The position numbers were made by a program, and so were the translations under genes. Shown piece by piece: positions 46,244-53,954 of a stretch of DNA of 64,000 nt; within the stretch, counting starts at the first letter, position 1, and every line of letters starts with the position of its first letter. Source of the stretch: CAIYZT01 sp031385445 (GTDB lineage Bacteria > Pseudomonadota > Alphaproteobacteria > Rhodobacterales > Rhodobacteraceae); NCBI GenBank assembly GCA_031385445.1, contig JANNBM010000017.1, forward strand, positions 1 through 64,000, read 5' to 3'. The notes below the pieces were generated by a model. The model saw only the letters and a program-made list of their open reading frames with translations. It was not told the DNA's origin and did no database searches.

Positions 46244-46984
46244 ATGAAACGCAGTTCCCTCGCACTTTCGATTCTTCTGGCCTCAACCTGCATGGCGCAG
46301 GCGGAACCGATGCTTCCGGCCTTTGATCCGGCCAATTTCGAGCCGATGGCGCCGATCACCAACCCCTATCTGCCTTTGATCGAAGGTTTCGTTGCCCAGA
46401 TCAGCGGCCAGATCAATGAAGCCGACAGCACCAATCTGGTGACCGAAGTTTCGACCCAGACCTTCGAAGGGCCCGGCCCGGTGATCGCGGGCGTTCCGAC
46501 CACTTTGATCCGTGACCTCACCACCTTGGACGGAATACTGGTCGAGGAGGCCTTGGATTACTACGCTCAGGACCAGATGGGCAACGTGTGGTACATGGGC
46601 GAAGATGTGACCAATCTGACCTATGACGACGACGACAAGGTGACCGGCACCGACCATCATGGCACCTGGCGCGCGGGGGTTGGCGATGCGCTGCCGGGCT
46701 TTGCGATGCCGGCGAACCCAGTCGCCGGGATGGTCTATTTCCAGGAACACGCGCCCTCCGACGATGCGCTGGACCTGGGCGAAATCATGGGGGTGGACGG
46801 CAACATCGACGGGCCGTCCGGGCATTATGGCAATGTTCTGGCGGTGTTTGAAACCTCTCTGGTCGAGCCGGACCTGCGCGAAATCAAGTATTATGCCCCT
46901 GGCGTCGGTCCGATCCGCACCGAAGAAGGCGTTGATGACGCGCGGTCAAATCCCGAAGCGTTTTTCGAGCTGAACAAGATGTGA
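46244..46984 (+). CDS. Secreted protein of unknown function
   Basis: The 246-residue protein has a signal peptide (SLALSILLASTCMAQAE). The mature acidic protein includes repeated aromatic motifs: DYYAQDQMGNVWYMGEDV, HGTWRAGVGDALPGFAMP and REIKYYAPGVGPIRTEEG. It resembles a beta-rich periplasmic protein family seen in several proteobacteria but without a name known to me. GGAG lies six bases before the ATG. It is divergent from the membrane LuxR protein and is followed by a strong hairpin terminator. Confidence 0.75.
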   Translation: MKRSSLALSILLASTCMAQAEPMLPAFDPANFEPMAPITNPYLPLIEGFVAQISGQINEADSTNLVTEVSTQTFEGPGPVIAGVPTTLIRDLTTLDGILVEEALDYYAQDQMGNVWYMGEDVTNLTYDDDDKVTGTDHHGTWRAGVGDALPGFAMPANPVAGMVYFQEHAPSDDALDLGEIMGVDGNIDGPSGHYGNVLAVFETSLVEPDLREIKYYAPGVGPIRTEEGVDDARSNPEAFFELNKM

Positions 46985-46991
46985 AAACGGC

Positions 46992-47014
46992 GGTGGAGGG
47001 GCGCGCCCTCCACC
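46992..47014 (+). terminator. Hairpin terminator after the secreted-protein gene
   Basis: GGTGGAGGG (46992-47000) and CCCTCCACC (47006-47014) form a perfect nine-base stem with loop GCGCG, seven bases after the stop. Only a short T-poor tail follows (CCTTC). Confidence 0.6.
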
Positions 47015-47130
47015 CCTTCATCCGGGGGGCCCGGCGCATCGCCGCCAGCGCCCGCTTGCAATCCCCGCCCGTGCCAACTTTTCGGCATCAAACCAAACGA
47101 ACCCATTGACCGCCGCCCCCCATTCGCGGC

Positions 47131-47481
47131 ATGAACCGCCGCATGTTGATCTTCAAAATCTTTCGCCGCCCCGAATGGGATGCGCTGAAATCTGCGGGCC
47201 AGACCCTGGGCGCGCCGATTGATCTGGCCGATGGCTTTGTCCATTTTTCGGGGCAAACGCAGCTGGCTGAAACGGCGGCAAAATACTTTGCCGATGTCAG
47301 CGATTGCGTGCTGGTGGCCTGCGATACGGCCCGGTTGGGCGAGGCGCTGAAATGGGAAGCCTCACGCGGCGGGGCGCTGTTTCCGCATCTTTACCGCGCG
47401 CTTTTGATGTCGGATGTGGTTTGGGACAAATCCCTGCCCTTGGGCGCCACTGGCCATATTTTCCCAGAGGGCGTGATTTGA
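47131..47481 (+). CDS. DUF952 family protein
   Basis: The 116-residue protein matches DUF952: LIFKIFRRPEWDAL at the start, DGFVHFSGQTQLAETAAKYF in the middle and the end GATGHIFPEGVI. The function is unknown; related folds are found in ADP-ribosyl-type or glutathione-type contexts. The exact start is uncertain (ATG at 47131 or 47143; neither has a clear ribosome site). Its stop codon overlaps the pyrD start, so the two are coupled. Confidence 0.85.
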   Translation: MNRRMLIFKIFRRPEWDALKSAGQTLGAPIDLADGFVHFSGQTQLAETAAKYFADVSDCVLVACDTARLGEALKWEASRGGALFPHLYRALLMSDVVWDKSLPLGATGHIFPEGVI

Positions 47482-48539
47482 ACGGGGCGGAGCGTTTTGG
47501 CCTTTGGGCCTTGCACAAGATGGACCCCGAACGCGCGCATGGTCTGTCGCTGCAAGCGCTGCGTCTGGGTCTTGCGCCTTTGCCGGGTCTTGTCACCTCG
47601 CCGCGTTTGGCTGTCGAAGTGGCGGGCCTCGGGCTGGCCAATCCGGTCGGCCTTGCGGCAGGCTATGACAAGAATGCCGCCGCCGTTGCCGCCCTTTGCC
47701 GCGCGGGTTTCGGCTTTGTCGAGGTCGGGGCGGCCACGCCGCGCGCCCAGCCCGGCAACCCCAAACCGCGCCTGTTTCGCCTGACCGAAGACCGCGCCGT
47801 GATCAACCGTTTCGGCTTTAACAACGAAGGCGCAGACGCGATTTCCGCCCGCCTTGCCGCGCGCCCGGCTGGCCCGGTTCCGGTGGGCCTGAACCTTGGG
47901 GCCAACAAGGACAGCGCCGACCGCGCCGCCGATTTCGCCCGCGTTCTGGCCATTTGCGGCCCGCATGTCGATTTCGCCACGGTGAATGTCAGCAGCCCGA
48001 ACACCGAAAAGCTGCGCGATCTGCAAGGGCGCGCGGCGCTGTCGGCCTTGCTTTCCGGGGTGATGCAGGTTCGCGCCGCCCTGCCCCGCCCGATCCCGAT
48101 TTTCCTGAAAATCGCGCCCGATCTTGGCACCGACGAGATTGCGGAAATTGCCGAAGTCGCGCTGTCTTCGGGCCTCTCGGGCATCATCGCCACCAACACC
48201 ACCTTGGCGCGCGAAGGTTTGAAATCGTCAAATTCCGGGCAAGTGGGCGGGCTTTCGGGCGCGCCATTGTTTGAAAAGTCCACCCGTGTGCTGGCACAAT
48301 TGTCCAAGGCGACAGAGGGACGGCTGCCACTTATCGGGGTTGGCGGCATCTGCTCGCCCGAGCAGGCGCTCGCGAAAATCACCGCGGGTGCAAGCGCGGT
48401 GCAGCTTTATTCGGCGATGGTGTATCAGGGCCTGTCCCTGGTTCCGCGCATCGCACGCGGGCTTGACAGCCTGCTTGCCGCGCGCGGATTTGCCCATGTC
48501 GCGGAGGCTGTTGGCACCACGCGCAGCGCGTGGCTGTAA
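47478..48539 (+). CDS. pyrD: Dihydroorotate dehydrogenase (quinone), class 2
   Basis: PyrD oxidises dihydroorotate to orotate with quinone, the membrane-linked step of pyrimidine synthesis. The 353-residue protein shows LHKMDPERAHGLSLQALRLG (the N-terminal membrane-binding extension of class 2), NPVGLAAGYDKNA, the catalytic-serine region VNVSSPNTEKLRDLQ and IGVGGI near the FMN phosphate site. No upstream ATG restores the N-terminus, so a TTG at 47478 (overlap TTGA with DUF952, AGAGGG upstream) is the best start. Confidence 0.95.
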   Translation: MNGAERFGLWALHKMDPERAHGLSLQALRLGLAPLPGLVTSPRLAVEVAGLGLANPVGLAAGYDKNAAAVAALCRAGFGFVEVGAATPRAQPGNPKPRLFRLTEDRAVINRFGFNNEGADAISARLAARPAGPVPVGLNLGANKDSADRAADFARVLAICGPHVDFATVNVSSPNTEKLRDLQGRAALSALLSGVMQVRAALPRPIPIFLKIAPDLGTDEIAEIAEVALSSGLSGIIATNTTLAREGLKSSNSGQVGGLSGAPLFEKSTRVLAQLSKATEGRLPLIGVGGICSPEQALAKITAGASAVQLYSAMVYQGLSLVPRIARGLDSLLAARGFAHVAEAVGTTRSAWL

Positions 48540-48549
48540 GCGCGCCGCC

Positions 48550-48786
48550 TTAAAACGCCTTGAACGTCATCGTGGTCATCGTGCGCGAAATATGGGGCAC
48601 GTCGAACAGCTTTTCCGCAAGGAAATGGCCGACATCCTGATCATCGGGGATGTAAACCTTGGCGATCAGATCCCAGTCGCCGCTGGTCGAGTATAGCTCG
48701 CTGACCACCTCGCGGTCATAAATCGCTTCGGCCGCCTCATAGGTCTTGCCGGGGGTACAGCGGAACTGAACAAATACGCAGCGCAT
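48550..48786 (-). CDS. Stand-alone Lrp/AsnC ligand-binding domain protein
   Basis: The 78-residue protein consists only of the AsnC_trans_reg (RAM) alpha-beta domain: CVFVQFRCTPGKTYEAAEAI, STSGDWDLIAKVYIP and HISRTMTTMTFKAF. The DNA-binding half is absent. Such single-domain proteins may bind amino acids and mix with full-length Lrp proteins. It converges on pyrD. Confidence 0.88.
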   Translation of the reverse strand: MRCVFVQFRCTPGKTYEAAEAIYDREVVSELYSTSGDWDLIAKVYIPDDQDVGHFLAEKLFDVPHISRTMTTMTFKAF

Positions 48787-48837
48787 CGGGGGGCCTCCTT
48801 TGGGATTGCCGCAGCCTAACCCGGCCCGCGCGCCACC

Positions 48838-50376
48838 TCAACCCGGATCGGACGGCGGCATCGACAGCGAAAGCGTGCCCGCCTGCCCTTGCAAATCCGA
48901 CAGGGAAAGCGGTGCATCGGGGCGGCCCAGACGGTTTCGCACCACCCAAAGCAGCCGCTTTTCCGCCCGCGTGATCGCCACATAAGCCAGCCGCTTCCAC
49001 AAAGGCAGCCCCGCCTCGGCCCGCCCACTTTGCGCCGCCGCAAACAGATCGGGCGCGAAAACCTGCACCTGCTCCCACTGGCTGCCCTGCGCTTTGTGAA
49101 TGGTCACCGCCGCGCCGTGCAAAAACGTCGCCCCCATATGCGCGGCGGAGGGGATAAACGGCTCCGCCTCGTCGGGCTTTTCGATCTTGATGATCGAGGC
49201 CGCAGAAACCTGCGGATCTTCGGCCCCCACCACATGCAGCCGCGCAAAGCCATCCTTGCTGCCCGGCCCCATATAGATCACCTGCGCACCCTTGATCAGG
49301 CCCCGCGCTTCCAGATCGATGCGCTTTTTGCGGTGCTTCAGCGGCAGTTCGATCCCGTCACAGATCAGCGGCTCGCCCGGCAAAAGCGCATCCTCGGGGG
49401 CATCAAAGGCGGTGCGAAAGGCGTTGATCAGCTTGATCCGCGTCACATTGCGCCACACCAGCACCGGCGAGCGCGCCATCAAAGTGGATTCCACCCGCTC
49501 GGCCCAGACCACACGGTCATCGCGCCGTGCGGCCTCGCGGATCATGTCTTCGAAATCCTCAAACCCCAGCTTTTCGTCGGCCAGTGCGTGGGCAAGATCC
49601 AGAATCGGGTTGCCCTCGGCCTGCCGGTGAATGCGGCTGAGGATCAGTTTGCGACTGGGGTGCAACGTTTCGAACACCATCTTGCCAGACGTGCCGACCG
49701 GGGCAAGCTGCGCCGGATCGCCAAACAGCACCAGCGCCGGGAAAATCTCGCGCAGGTCTTCCAGCTGTTTTTCGTCCAGCATCGAAGATTCGTCGACAAA
49801 CCCCACATCCAGCGGCTCTTCGCGCCGCTTCCAGCCCTTGATGAAATCGCTGCCGCGCAGCCCCGCAGCCGCCAACGCGCCGGGGATCGAGGGCACCGTG
49901 CTGTAAAACGCGTGCGCCCGGTCGAGCGCGATCTCCGTCAGCCCCTCCACCGCCGGTCGCGGGCCCAGCCCGGTCAGCCATTCTGCGATCTTTTCATACT
50001 GCGGATCATACAGCGGCGTGTACAAAATCCGGTGGATCGTCGTCGCCGGAACCCCGCGCAGGCGCAGCACCGATGCCGCCTTGTTGGTCGGCGCAAGGAT
50101 CGCGAGCGTCCGGCGATCCTTGCGGCGCTTGGACTCGTAGTCGCCCGAGATGATCTCAACGCCGCCCGCCCGCATCGCTTTGTAAAGATGCGCCAAAAGC
50201 ATGGTCTTGCCCGACCCTGCCTTGCCCACCACGGCCAGAACCGACGATTTGCCTTCGGTCAGGCTTGCGTTTTGCCCATTCGCAAGGTCGATCCCGACGG
50301 CCAGCATTTCCGCCGCCACCCGGTCAAAGGCCTCAGCCTGATCGTCAGAAAATGTCACGAGGTTTGATTGCACCAT
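48838..50376 (-). CDS. ATP-dependent DNA helicase (RecD/Pif1-like superfamily 1)
   Basis: The 512-residue protein has Walker A GKAGSGKTMLLAHL (near residue 51), motif Ia APTNKAASVLR, Walker B VGFVDESSMLD (near 192), motif III GDPAQLAPVG, and a C-terminal UvrD_C_2 segment with TIHKAQGSQWEQVQV and AYVAITRAEKRLLW. It fits RecD-like 5'-3' helicases found alone in Rhodobacteraceae (no RecB/RecC partner here). Role in replication or repair is inferred. Confidence 0.92.
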   Translation of the reverse strand: MVQSNLVTFSDDQAEAFDRVAAEMLAVGIDLANGQNASLTEGKSSVLAVVGKAGSGKTMLLAHLYKAMRAGGVEIISGDYESKRRKDRRTLAILAPTNKAASVLRLRGVPATTIHRILYTPLYDPQYEKIAEWLTGLGPRPAVEGLTEIALDRAHAFYSTVPSIPGALAAAGLRGSDFIKGWKRREEPLDVGFVDESSMLDEKQLEDLREIFPALVLFGDPAQLAPVGTSGKMVFETLHPSRKLILSRIHRQAEGNPILDLAHALADEKLGFEDFEDMIREAARRDDRVVWAERVESTLMARSPVLVWRNVTRIKLINAFRTAFDAPEDALLPGEPLICDGIELPLKHRKKRIDLEARGLIKGAQVIYMGPGSKDGFARLHVVGAEDPQVSAASIIKIEKPDEAEPFIPSAAHMGATFLHGAAVTIHKAQGSQWEQVQVFAPDLFAAAQSGRAEAGLPLWKRLAYVAITRAEKRLLWVVRNRLGRPDAPLSLSDLQGQAGTLSLSMPPSDPG

Positions 50377-50413
50377 CCTGCGTCAATAGGGCAAAGCGCC
50401 TGCGCCCACCACC

Positions 50414-50782
50414 CTAACCTCTCGGCGAATTCCAACTCAACCAGGCTCCGATTTCGTCATTGGAATAGCCAAGTATTTCCCCGATGCGTCGTTCGCGCCC
50501 TTCATCAAATCCTGCATTGATATCGGGATCGATCATTGCAAGAAGGGCGTCAACCGACGTTTCATGGCCCCGACGAGCCACAACATAAACGTGGTAAGCA
50601 CCACGGTTCTTCAGGTGAAATGTTACCGTTGTAAGAAAAAAGGTATGGTCTAACAAAAAGCGGTCCAGGTCGGCGGGCCGATAATCGCTGAAAAGCGCAA
50701 TGTCTTTTTTCCCGCCCGCGAGCAGATCAAATTCGCGGCCCTCTTGCGGGCCGATACCCGAAGGCAGCTGTCCTGTCTCCAT
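50414..50782 (-). CDS. Hypothetical protein
   Basis: The 122-residue, probably cytoplasmic protein is not recognised. It has a hydrophobic core (FFLTTVTFHLKNRGAYHVYV) and a helical end with GRERRIGEILGYSNDEIGAW. AGGA lies eight bases before the ATG at 50782. The moderately lower GC and a neighbourhood of small unknown genes are compatible with accessory DNA. Confidence 0.65.
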   Translation of the reverse strand: METGQLPSGIGPQEGREFDLLAGGKKDIALFSDYRPADLDRFLLDHTFFLTTVTFHLKNRGAYHVYVVARRGHETSVDALLAMIDPDINAGFDEGRERRIGEILGYSNDEIGAWLSWNSPRG

Positions 50783-50927
50783 TATTCAGGTCCTGCTGGG
50801 CTTGGAGATTGGGAAGATCTGACGGCCCCATCCGATCTCATCCGTCCTTTGCCTCGCAGCTCGGGCACCGCGCCGTTCTCGTTGCGCCGCCGTGCCATGC
50901 ACCGCAGGTCGTCGATTTGCAAACAGG

Positions 50928-51014
50928 TCAAGTTGCCATCGGCTTGGTTTTGGCGCGGGCGATTCCAGCAAAGGAAAAACACATGCCAAAGGCTAAAGTC
51001 AGTAATAGCTTCAT
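50928..51014 (-). pseudogene. Short signal-peptide frame ending early
   Basis: From ATG 51014 (AGGTG six bases upstream) the frame encodes a textbook signal peptide, KLLLTLAFGMCFSFAGIARA, then seven residues and a TGA. In the same frame after the TGA come about 33 Cys-rich codons (PVCKSTTCGAWHGG) to the next stop. It may be a small exported Cys-rich protein broken by a stop codon, or an independent 28-residue peptide. Confidence 0.35.
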
Positions 51015-51226
51015 AGATCACCTGTTAATTATGATCCGTCAAAGAATTTCATCCCTAGATGGCAATTTTGATTCAACGATGCAATCATGAATTGCAAAGG
51101 CCGCGCATTCAGGGATGTGTGCAATCAAATGTGGAACGACGTTGCCGCGCGTTGGCGGCTTTTCCAACAAAGAACCATCGACACCTAAGGATGAGAAAAA
51201 CCTTCGGCCTTCGGAATGAGAATTCC
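51015..51226. other. AT-richer intergenic stretch
   Basis: No gene is supported. It is less GC-rich than the rest of the window and may hold the promoters of the flanking small genes. Confidence 0.3.
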
Positions 51227-51385
51227 TTAGTCCCCTTCGAGATCCCTCCGAATTTCCGTTTGCGCGATTTCCTCCTGCGCCACCACCTCTGCCTCGGCGG
51301 TTTTACCCGCCAACCTTGGCAGATCATTGGCCACCGCATAGGCCCTTAAATCGGACAGAACTTCGAATATCCACGAATGTCGCAT
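51227..51385 (-). CDS. Small conserved hypothetical protein
   Basis: The 52-residue protein begins MRHSWIFEVLSDLRAYAVAN, followed by an acidic helical tail (AEAEVVAQEEIAQTEIRR). I recall similar short proteins starting MRHxWIFDVL in Rhodobacteraceae; function unknown. A G-rich stretch, but no clean ribosome site, precedes the ATG at 51385. Confidence 0.55.
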   Translation of the reverse strand: MRHSWIFEVLSDLRAYAVANDLPRLAGKTAEAEVVAQEEIAQTEIRRDLEGD

Positions 51386-51599
51386 GTTACCCCCCAACCA
51401 CTCACCCGGGGTTAGAAGTATCAAATGCTTGCATTTGACTAAATATCCTTTCGTGGCAACAGAAAGCCCGTTCTATTGCCGGATTGGACGCAATTAACCA
51501 TGTTTTCCGAGATTCGCCTGAGCGCGAAAGTGAAAGAGCGCGCCATGAGGACCGCTCATCGCGCGCTGATTTCAGCCCTGAATTCTGGCAGAATCGCCT

Positions 51600-51947
51600 T
51601 TAGTAAACCGTATAGGTCGAGGTGGTGCAAACATCGATGCCTTTTTCGACGCCAACCGTACCGTCCGAGAACACGACCTTGAAGTCAAAGTTGCAATAGC
51701 CCGACCCATCGTCAAAATTGATATCAGCGGACGAGCCCGATGACAGGGTCGAGGTGCCAAGGATATCTTCTTCCCATGAATTGCTGCCCGAATTGGAACC
51801 ATAGAAATTGGTAATCGTTTGCCCGGAGGCGTTCACAATCGTAACATTGCGGTTGGCGGTGGACGACGAGGTATACGTCGTGGTCGAAGTCACACATCCG
51901 GCCAGACCAAACCCGAGGGCCGCCACAGCCAAGAGATTGCGCATCAT
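51600..51947 (-). CDS. Putative lipoprotein
   Basis: The 115-residue protein has a lipoprotein signal (NLLAVAALGFGLAGC; lipobox LAGC), then a Ser/Thr-rich linker and a small beta domain with YGSNSGSNSWEEDILG and a Cys pair (YCNFDFKVVFSDG and DVCTTSTYTVY). Similar domains occur in short secreted proteins of Rhodobacteraceae. The start at 51947 has GGGAGAG upstream; the next codon is also ATG. It would be anchored in the outer or inner membrane facing the periplasm. Confidence 0.75.
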   Translation of the reverse strand: MMRNLLAVAALGFGLAGCVTSTTTYTSSSTANRNVTIVNASGQTITNFYGSNSGSNSWEEDILGTSTLSSGSSADINFDDGSGYCNFDFKVVFSDGTVGVEKGIDVCTTSTYTVY

Positions 51948-52035
51948 TGAAAGTCTCTCCCAATTGAATGAAGGGCCGCTAAAACGGCTCTGAGCGTCAC
52001 GGTAGATGCACAAGCGCCCGATCACAAAGATTTTA

Positions 52036-53409
52036 TTACGCGCCCGCCGCGCCGCTAAATTTCGTCAGACGCTGTTGCACGGGCGCTGCATAAAACGCCA
52101 AAACCGGCCTGCTGGCGTCCGGAATTTGCAGATCAGCGCCCACCAATTGGCGGGCGATCAGAGGGGCAAGCCCCTCGGCAATGGTGCGCTCCAGCCCTTG
52201 CGGCGGAAGTTTCAGCACGGAATGCGCCGCGCTCAGCTGTGCAAGGATAGCCTCGACCTCATCGCGCAGGGCTGCCGCAGTGGGGGTTTGAACCGCCAAA
52301 AGCGCCGCCGCAAGCAAAGGCACCGGCAGAACCGGCACCGCGCGTTCGATCTGGTCCATCAGATGCGCGGCCAGGGTTTCGGTGCGCATATCTGGGTGCG
52401 CCGCGCTAAAGCTGCGCAGCGAAACCGGTTGCCCAAAACTCGCCGCCGCGGTGCCGAACCCTTTGAACCGACCCCGCAGTTTTCTCCACAGATTGCGCAG
52501 CACAAACCCGAGAATCGAGCCGATCGAAGCGCGGAATTTTCGGGTTCCGGCGGCGGCGGCCTCGGTCAGGATGCGGTCTTCGAGCACCCGGTCATAAGCC
52601 AGCCCCACCGGCACAAACACCACATCTCGGCCATCAGAGCGATACCCCGCCAAGATATAGCTTAAAAGCCCCATCTTCGCCTCACCCACCGCGCCAGTCA
52701 GGCTGAGCCCGCCTTCGGGAAAAATCGCCTGCGTCGTGCCCTCGGCGGTGGCCATCTGCACATAGCGCGCAAGCACCCGGCGGTACAGATCATTGCGCGA
52801 GCCGCGCCGGATGAAATAGGCCCCCATCGCCCGGATCAGCCGCGACAAAGGCCAGATCCGCGCCCATTCCCCCACCGCATAGGAGATCGCCGCCCGTCCC
52901 GAAACCAGCCATGTGACCAGAATGTAATCCATGTTGGACCGGTGGTTCATCACGAAAATGACCGTCGCCTGCGGGTCGATCCGGGACAATTCCGCGTCAA
53001 CCTTGCCGATCCGCACCCTGTACAGCCCGCGCGACACCCATTTGGCCAGCCGGATCGCCACACCGAAATAAAGCGTGGTGGAAAAACCCGGCACAATCTC
53101 GCGCGCATAGGTGCGGGCCTCTTCAAACGCGACCGCCCCCGGCACCCCGGTTTGCCGCGCGTGGTCTGTCACCGCCTCCAGCACCGCCGGGTCATAGGTC
53201 AGCCGCACGATCATGTCTTGCCGCCGCGCCAGTTTGAACAGCTCGATCGGCCGGTCCAGCCGCGCATTTATCCGCGCAAGCGCCCGTTCGGCCCGTTTGC
53301 GAAAGAACCAGCGCACCGAGGGGAACAAAAAATGCGACGCCAGCGTGACCCCGGCAAAGCCAAGGATCAACACCAACAGCCAAAGGGGCAGCGTGACGGT
53401 GCGAAACAT
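52036..53409 (-). CDS. Glycerol-3-phosphate acyltransferase-like protein (PlsB type)
   Basis: The 457-residue protein has an N-terminal membrane helix (LWLLVLILGFAGVTLASHFL) and the PlsB/PlsC acyltransferase motifs NHRSNMDY (HX4D, near 156), GAYFIRRGSRND, and IFPEGGLSLTG (near 235). It is shorter than E. coli PlsB (about 800) and forms a separate alphaproteobacterial group. It likely acylates glycerol-3-phosphate or a related acceptor in phospholipid synthesis. Upstream on the same strand is a small membrane protein gene. Confidence 0.85.
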   Translation of the reverse strand: MFRTVTLPLWLLVLILGFAGVTLASHFLFPSVRWFFRKRAERALARINARLDRPIELFKLARRQDMIVRLTYDPAVLEAVTDHARQTGVPGAVAFEEARTYAREIVPGFSTTLYFGVAIRLAKWVSRGLYRVRIGKVDAELSRIDPQATVIFVMNHRSNMDYILVTWLVSGRAAISYAVGEWARIWPLSRLIRAMGAYFIRRGSRNDLYRRVLARYVQMATAEGTTQAIFPEGGLSLTGAVGEAKMGLLSYILAGYRSDGRDVVFVPVGLAYDRVLEDRILTEAAAAGTRKFRASIGSILGFVLRNLWRKLRGRFKGFGTAAASFGQPVSLRSFSAAHPDMRTETLAAHLMDQIERAVPVLPVPLLAAALLAVQTPTAAALRDEVEAILAQLSAAHSVLKLPPQGLERTIAEGLAPLIARQLVGADLQIPDASRPVLAFYAAPVQQRLTKFSGAAGA

Positions 53410-53449
53410 TGTCCAAGCCTGTCAGGAAACCGGACGCCGGTAAAGCCGA

Positions 53450-53878
53450 TCAGTTAAAGGCAAAGACCGCTGAAAGTACGGTTGCAACCACCAAAAGCCC
53501 GCTGACCTTGGAAAGGGTCGGCATCCGCGCCGCCGCAGCCGCATCCCCGGCCCGCGCCTTTCGCGCGTTGAAAATGCCAAAAACCGCAAGCACGGCGAGC
53601 AGCAAAACCAGCGTCATCTTCAAATCAAACCAGCCGCTTAAGCCCCCCTGCTCGGCGTATTTGGCCCAGAACAGATACCCGCCACTGAGGATCATCAGTA
53701 CCAGCGCCATCCGCCCCAAAGCCGCAAGCCTTGCGATGGCCATGGCAAAGACCGGCTTTTGCGCGGCGTCCCCCTTGGCCATCAGCCCGAACAGGGCAGG
53801 CCCCCCAAAGGCCGACGCCCCGGCCAGCGCCAAGCAGATCAAGTGAACCCACAAGGCCAGATTTGCGCTTAGTTCCAT
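53450..53878 (-). CDS. Small membrane protein (four helices)
   Basis: The 142-residue protein has four hydrophobic helices (ALWVHLICLALAGASAFGGP; MALVLMILSGGYLFW; LKMTLVLLLAVLAVFGIF; VSGLLVVATVLSAVFAF) with an early His in VHLICLALAG and a Lys in the third helix. The layout resembles CopD/DUF2269-like heme or copper membrane proteins, but no firm family call is possible. It lies 40 bases upstream of the PlsB-like gene. Confidence 0.7.
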   Translation of the reverse strand: MELSANLALWVHLICLALAGASAFGGPALFGLMAKGDAAQKPVFAMAIARLAALGRMALVLMILSGGYLFWAKYAEQGGLSGWFDLKMTLVLLLAVLAVFGIFNARKARAGDAAAAARMPTLSKVSGLLVVATVLSAVFAFN

Positions 53879-53954
53879 TCAAATTCCCCTACCATGTTAG
53901 ACTTGGATCATCCGCCATTTCCGCACCCTTGCCCAGCCCCGCACCGACCCTATT

